DNA of 64,000 nt. It comes from Candidatus Obscuribacterales bacterium (GTDB lineage: Bacteria; Cyanobacteriota; Vampirovibrionia; Obscuribacterales; Obscuribacteraceae). A program made the translations under genes and the position numbers. Of the stretch, positions 60,408-64,000 are shown one piece after another. The stretch is taken from the NCBI GenBank assembly GCA_949127735.1, contig CASBPX010000126.1:1-64000 (forward strand). The letters are read 5' to 3'. The notes under the pieces are model-generated. The model made no database searches and was not told where the DNA came from. It was given only the letters and a program-made list of their open reading frames with translations. How positions within the stretch are numbered: the stretch's first letter is position 1; each line of letters starts with the position of its first letter.

Positions 60408-61604
60408 TCACCATTTGAAAGTATTGAGGACCTCATCGAGGTCCTCATTCTTTTTGCCGGCGAGGCGCAATTGCAATACAAAAGCGCACTGCTCATCATT
60501 GAGTCTTTTACTTTGAAAATAAAAATAGGTCTGCTTGGCGAATGCGGTAAAGGAATGCTCAAACTGCACTTTTGATTCTACTAAGTCATCAACTGATTTA
60601 TCTCTAGTGACAGCTTCTTTTCTGCATTCGTTAAAGTCAGCCTTCGATAAGAGACCACAGACTGCTAAAAATTCGGCGAAAGAAATTACTCGAGCATTTT
60701 CATTTTTTTGTTGTTCCGCTTGTGACAGCGCTTTTGAAAGACTTACAGCCGAAGCTTTTACACTTGCCAAAACGTAAGTTGCATCTTGAGCCGCCACGGT
60801 GCCGGCGCTAATCATGTCGTGCAATGTTAATGCTTGATTGAGCTCTACGTCAGTCAAAAGTTGCATGCGCACGAGAATTCGGCCCAGGGGTACTTCCTCA
60901 CTGATGCCTTTTTCGAGTGCTTTTAAGAGATCGGCTTGGGCTACCAGGCCTGATAGCAAAAGCAACTCACCCAACCGCATTGAGCTTGCCAGGCCAGCAG
61001 TCATGCTGGCTGCGATCAAAACACCTTTGTTGTTTGGCGAAATACAGTTGTCGGCTTTGGCTGCCATCACTGTTTGAACGGCTGTTACTGCTTGTTCTCT
61101 AGTCAGTTTGTGATCACGCAAAAGCGACTGCGAAATCAGTGCTATAAATGCTGTTTGCTCGCGCACAATGCCTCGTAGAGCAAGTATTCTAGCTAATTGT
61201 AGACCGGTAGTGTATGAAGCGGTTAGAGCTTGTTCGAGTGTAGTTTTATCGATTGCTCCAGCAGAAATTAGAATCTCACCGAGCTTATTGGCGTGGTCGA
61301 AAAACTCACTCTTAATTCCAAGCTTTGAAAGAGCCAAATTCAAATCAATACTTTCGCTAGCCACCAACCTTAAAGCAGCTACCGCATCTTCTTCACTAAT
61401 TAAACGGTCGCGCACAAGTGATTGCAAACTCAGAGCCTGTTTGAATTTCTCCTCACTAAGAAAAGCCGAAGCGATTAGCACGCGACCAACTGGCACACCG
61501 GTTTTAAGCGCCACAGGCATGGCATCAGCGAGCTGCGGCAAACTTACCAATTCAGACTTAACTAAAAGGTCGCCCACTAAAATTTGAGAAGCTCTTTTTT
61601 GCAT
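60408..61604 (-). CDS. MshEN/GspE-N-like repeat protein
   Basis: A 398-residue protein of four diverged repeats: LVGDLLVKSELVSLPQLADAM with GVPVGRVLI, then LGEILISAGAIDKTTLEQAL, LGELLLLSGLVAQADLLKALEKGISEEVPLGRILV and a weaker C-terminal unit. These resemble the MshEN domains of secretion ATPases but no ATPase domain follows. The ATG at 61604 is nine bases after the stop of the TPR gene upstream; a TTG at 61610 is also in frame. Paralogous to 15126 and 31289. Its 3' end carries the terminator of the convergent GGDEF-like gene. Confidence 0.65.
   Translation of the reverse strand: MQKRASQILVGDLLVKSELVSLPQLADAMPVALKTGVPVGRVLIASAFLSEEKFKQALSLQSLVRDRLISEEDAVAALRLVASESIDLNLALSKLGIKSEFFDHANKLGEILISAGAIDKTTLEQALTASYTTGLQLARILALRGIVREQTAFIALISQSLLRDHKLTREQAVTAVQTVMAAKADNCISPNNKGVLIAASMTAGLASSMRLGELLLLSGLVAQADLLKALEKGISEEVPLGRILVRMQLLTDVELNQALTLHDMISAGTVAAQDATYVLASVKASAVSLSKALSQAEQQKNENARVISFAEFLAVCGLLSKADFNECRKEAVTRDKSVDDLVESKVQFEHSFTAFAKQTYFYFQSKRLNDEQCAFVLQLRLAGKKNEDLDEVLNTFKW
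60426..60455 (+). terminator. Rho-independent terminator of the GGDEF-like gene
   Basis: A perfect 9-bp stem (GAGGACCTC with GAGGTCCTC), loop ATC, followed by ATTCTTTTT. It lies 28 bp after the stop at 60398 and inside the 3' coding end of the opposite-strand MshEN-repeat gene. Confidence 0.85.
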
Positions 61605-61613
61605 TCTCAAAGT

Positions 61614-62234
61614 CTACCGTACTGTTTTGATTTTGCTGTCTATGCGCCTTAGTTGAACTGCTATCTTTTCGGCCTCAGAAGTCCGCCCACACTGTGTCAG
61701 AAAGGCTTTATAGTGCAGGAGAAATTGGCAAAGTTTCGGATCATCTTCCTGATTTTTAGAGGCAATGGTGGCAATCGCGCGTTTGTAAAGTAGCTCGGCC
61801 TGGTTGCTATTGCCATGCCATTGATACAACCAGGCCAGGTCCGGCAGAAAAGCAGCGAACTTCTCTGAGTTTGCTCCGGCAAAACCCTCCTCATAGCGCA
61901 TCGCCAACTCATAAAGTCTTTCCGACTCAAATTTGTGACCACTTTTATGTTCGAGCAAGGCCAGACCTGCCAGGCTGTTTACTAAACCGGGATCCGTATT
62001 GGTATTTTTTTCGGCTATTTTGACAGCTGCTTCAAATGCCACTTTGGCCTGGGTAAGGTCACCGCTCTCGAGCAATTGCCTGGCTTCGTGATCTTTTTTC
62101 CACCATTCTTGTGCAGTGCTAAAGGGCTCTGGTTCAGGTATTGCACCGAAAGTTGTATCCACAGCAAAAGCAGAAAGCACAAAAACAGAATTTGCTGTGA
62201 GCAAAATCAATAGCGCTCGGCAAAAGGTCTGCAC
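61614..62234 (-). CDS. Secreted TPR protein
   Basis: A 206-residue protein. GTG start at 62234, one base after the stop of the upstream gene, with AAAGGA 8 nt upstream; a longer frame overlaps that gene and puts the signal peptide in mid-protein. Signal peptide about 1-23 (LSAFA). TPR-like helical pairs follow (about 50-200), such as ESGDLTQAKVAFEAAVKIAEKN, LVNSLAGLALLEHKSGHKFESERLYELAMRYEEG and QAELLYKRAIATIAS. A protein-interaction role in the periplasm is likely; the partner may be the 62236 product. Confidence 0.75.
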   Translation of the reverse strand: MQTFCRALLILLTANSVFVLSAFAVDTTFGAIPEPEPFSTAQEWWKKDHEARQLLESGDLTQAKVAFEAAVKIAEKNTNTDPGLVNSLAGLALLEHKSGHKFESERLYELAMRYEEGFAGANSEKFAAFLPDLAWLYQWHGNSNQAELLYKRAIATIASKNQEDDPKLCQFLLHYKAFLTQCGRTSEAEKIAVQLRRIDSKIKTVR

Positions 62235-62235
62235 G

Positions 62236-63591
62236 CTATTTTTCCTTTGTTTGCAGCTTGGCCAGCCTCTGTTCGAAAGGTATTGCATCAGTTGCACGAC
62301 CACTCTCTTTAAGAGTATCAATTACATATTTGAGGATTATGGGAAAATTAGCGTGATTTTCGCCTTTATGACCTGGTGCAGTTTTAGATAGCTTTTCTTC
62401 CATGGCCGCAATGTGAGCGGCAGGATTTGCCAGAACTCGAGCCTTTAGATTCTCAGCTGGCAGGTCAGCACCAGATGTCGGAGGAATCGCAGCTGGAGTG
62501 GGCGGGGTTGGTTCGGCCGCACCGGCCTTGGTGCCACCAAGCGGTTTGAATTCATGCGCTGTTTTGAGATTATCTTGCAGTTTGACTAGAAGCAATTTGA
62601 GTTTATCGATTTTTTCGAGTAACTCGACATCTGTAGCGGTATTGGCGCTGTCTTCTAAATCTAAAAATGCCAGCACTGTGGCTTTGCCCACACTAACGCC
62701 AGCTTTATCGAGGGTCTGCATTTCAGCCAAAATAGCGGCTCTTTCTTCTCTTCGCAAACCTTCTTTTAATTCATAATTTTGCAAATCGAGTTTGCCGTCT
62801 GCTCCACTGCCCTTAATTACATTAACAGCCACTTCCTGCAATGAATTGTTCAGTGCTTCACCTACAGAGGCAATGGCGCCGCGGCTGAGAGTAATAACGC
62901 GATTGTCTTTACTGAGACTGGTATCGACAAATGTTACTTGCGCAGTTTTATATTCAACGGGAGCCGCTTCAAGAGCTTGATCCGCTAAGCGCATCGCTTC
63001 TAGTTTCAGTAAACGTTCGCTCAATGATGAATCAAGATTTGTGCTGATGAAAATTTGATTGTCGCGAAGCTGTGTATTTACTTTTTTCGGCCGCATATAT
63101 TGGCCTTCGCTCAAATAGCTGGCAACACGCTTGGATGGATCGAGTATGGCAGCCTCTCTAATTTCAAGAGATTTTAAAAGTTCGTCTTTTGAAACAGTGC
63201 CGTTACCAAATGCTCTAACATCGCCGGCGGTGACGGCAACTTCTTTATATGTGCTGAGAGAGTTTGAATTGTAAAAGTACACAGTGACGCGGGAGACTTG
63301 CCCCGGAGCATAATCCATAAGCGTTTTTGCTATTAATACGGCCTCGATCTTACAATCGTTGGCATTGGCTTTGGGATTTTTAAAAGTAGCAATCTCAACT
63401 TCTTCAGGCCGTACTCGGGCATTAATGCGAATGTATGGTGCCAAAATCTTGGCCTTCTCTACCACTTCCACCGCTTCAGTGTCCGAAATGTAGGCAGCAA
63501 CCGGCAACGCACAGGGCGCAAAGCAGGCTAAAGCAATAGCACAGAACTTAATGAAAGCGAGTGATGATAGGCATTTCGAGTTCTTTTTCAA
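62236..63591 (-). CDS. Secreted protein of unknown function
   Basis: A 451-residue protein from a TTG start, signal peptide about 1-33 (LPVAAY). Three segments with similar phrases of conserved character (VEVVEKAKILAPYIRINARVRPEEVEIATFKNPKANANDCKIEAVLIAKTLMDYAPGQV) suggest alpha/beta modules; the region 330-400 is Ala/Pro-rich and disordered; the last 50 residues are helical. I do not recognise a family. It is co-transcribed and coupled with the small TPR protein 1 bp downstream. Confidence 0.6.
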   Translation of the reverse strand: MKKNSKCLSSLAFIKFCAIALACFAPCALPVAAYISDTEAVEVVEKAKILAPYIRINARVRPEEVEIATFKNPKANANDCKIEAVLIAKTLMDYAPGQVSRVTVYFYNSNSLSTYKEVAVTAGDVRAFGNGTVSKDELLKSLEIREAAILDPSKRVASYLSEGQYMRPKKVNTQLRDNQIFISTNLDSSLSERLLKLEAMRLADQALEAAPVEYKTAQVTFVDTSLSKDNRVITLSRGAIASVGEALNNSLQEVAVNVIKGSGADGKLDLQNYELKEGLRREERAAILAEMQTLDKAGVSVGKATVLAFLDLEDSANTATDVELLEKIDKLKLLLVKLQDNLKTAHEFKPLGGTKAGAAEPTPPTPAAIPPTSGADLPAENLKARVLANPAAHIAAMEEKLSKTAPGHKGENHANFPIILKYVIDTLKESGRATDAIPFEQRLAKLQTKEK

Positions 63592-63675
63592 CCGCGGCGG
63601 CCCCTGGGTGAGTCACGAGCTAAATGAGCTACGTTTAATATTCTATGCTTTATGTGGATTTTTGCCAAGATTACA

Positions 63676-63700
63676 GAAAAGCGGGCCTTTTCAAGCCCGC
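63676..63700 (-). terminator. Rho-independent terminator of the right-edge gene
   Basis: GCGGGC and GCCCGC (63681-63700) form a 6-bp GC-only stem with an 8-base loop; on the minus strand it is followed by TTTTC. It lies about 30 bp after the stop at 63731. Confidence 0.7.
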
Positions 63701-63730
63701 CAATATACGTCTGATAATTAGAGTATTTGA

Positions 63731-64000
63731 TTACTCAAGATTAAAACCAAGAGACCGACCAAGCTTGAACCAGAAAGTGTCTTTTATACGGTCAACTCGA
63801 GCCTGGGTCTTAAATAATAAGTCACGACTCTGTTCGTGAGTGAGCTGCTCGGCTTCAAGCACTTCTTGCAGCTCGGTCAACTGATTTTTTAACTCAGTGG
63901 CCATCAGCGCTTTGTTGAACAATTCGGGCATATATTTAAGCTGATCAGCATTGGCGGCAATCTGCAAATCAAGATTGCGAATATCATAATCTCGATCTCT
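63731..64000 (-). CDS. C-terminal end of a protein cut by the right edge, coiled-coil
   Basis: The frame is open to the window edge; 89 residues up to the stop are visible. The part from about residue 30 is a coiled coil (ELKNQLTELQEVLEAEQLTHEQ), ending DRIKDTFWFKLGRSLGFNLE. This style of tail (I/V-K-D-S/T-FWxLR-like) is often found at the ends of surface-polysaccharide glycosyltransferases and methyltransferases, but the catalytic part is outside the window, so its function is not assigned. Confidence 0.6.
   Translation of the reverse strand, partial: RDRDYDIRNLDLQIAANADQLKYMPELFNKALMATELKNQLTELQEVLEAEQLTHEQSRDLLFKTQARVDRIKDTFWFKLGRSLGFNLE

Overview
The window reads as chromosome of a non-photosynthetic relative of Cyanobacteria, most likely Vampirovibrionia/Melainabacteria of the Obscuribacterales type. 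This is inference from gene content: a DUF3370 protein (a family known mostly from Cyanobacteria), a minC-minD-minE-rodA cluster, several proteins with MshEN-like repeats and TPRs, signal-peptide-bearing caspase-like proteins with DUF4384 modules, and an arabinose-5-phosphate isomerase that implies Kdo and an outer membrane. I see no rRNA, tRNA, CRISPR array, insertion sequence or prophage.

Layout. 1-1.7 kb: a leucine-rich-repeat protein cut by the left edge, a small secreted protein and an FKBP prolyl isomerase. 1.9-3.6 kb: a large orphan protein. 3.5-5.9 kb: a minus-strand operon of ferritin-like protein, SelW-like selenoprotein, ferrochelatase and LON-domain protein. The selenoprotein has an in-frame TGA followed by a bacterial-type SECIS hairpin, so ordinary ORF calling misses it. 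6-12 kb: DUF3370 protein, then glycosyltransferase, isopentenyl-diphosphate isomerase, lipase-maturation-factor-like membrane protein and an APC permease. 12-19 kb: a helicase-like protein with damaged NTPase motifs, a TPR protein, an MshEN-repeat protein, NagA, a coiled-coil protein and the GTPase MeaB. 19.5-22.9 kb: MinC, MinD, MinE and RodA, which place the division site and build the cell wall.

23-36.4 kb is accessory: LysM protein, small membrane proteins, SRPBCC and fasciclin proteins, a TetR regulator, a thioredoxin-like gene interrupted by an in-frame TGA (second selenoprotein candidate or nonsense mutation), two SDR/secreted proteins, a VIT-type metal transporter, an MshEN-repeat protein, a membrane-anchored receiver-like protein and a lytic transglycosylase. 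36.4-48.6 kb: a UbiA prenyltransferase, then the most distinctive island: three exported caspase-like proteins (fused to Sel1 repeats, TPRs or DUF4384), three further DUF4384 proteins (one with a possible papain-like domain) and a Ser/Thr kinase with a PQQ-type propeller.

48.6-64 kb: KdsD, an MnmC-like methyltransferase, a quinone oxidoreductase, TPR proteins including a TPR-alpha/beta-hydrolase fusion, a hotdog thioesterase, 3-hydroxybutyrate dehydrogenase, the PBP4-type carboxypeptidase DacB, an SRPBCC paralogue, a degenerate GGDEF protein with its own promoter and terminator, an MshEN-repeat protein, two secreted proteins and the end of a gene cut by the right edge. Recurrent themes are envelope construction, exported TPR/Sel1 proteins and redox/iron handling. 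The two TGA-containing redox genes predict selenocysteine machinery elsewhere in the genome.
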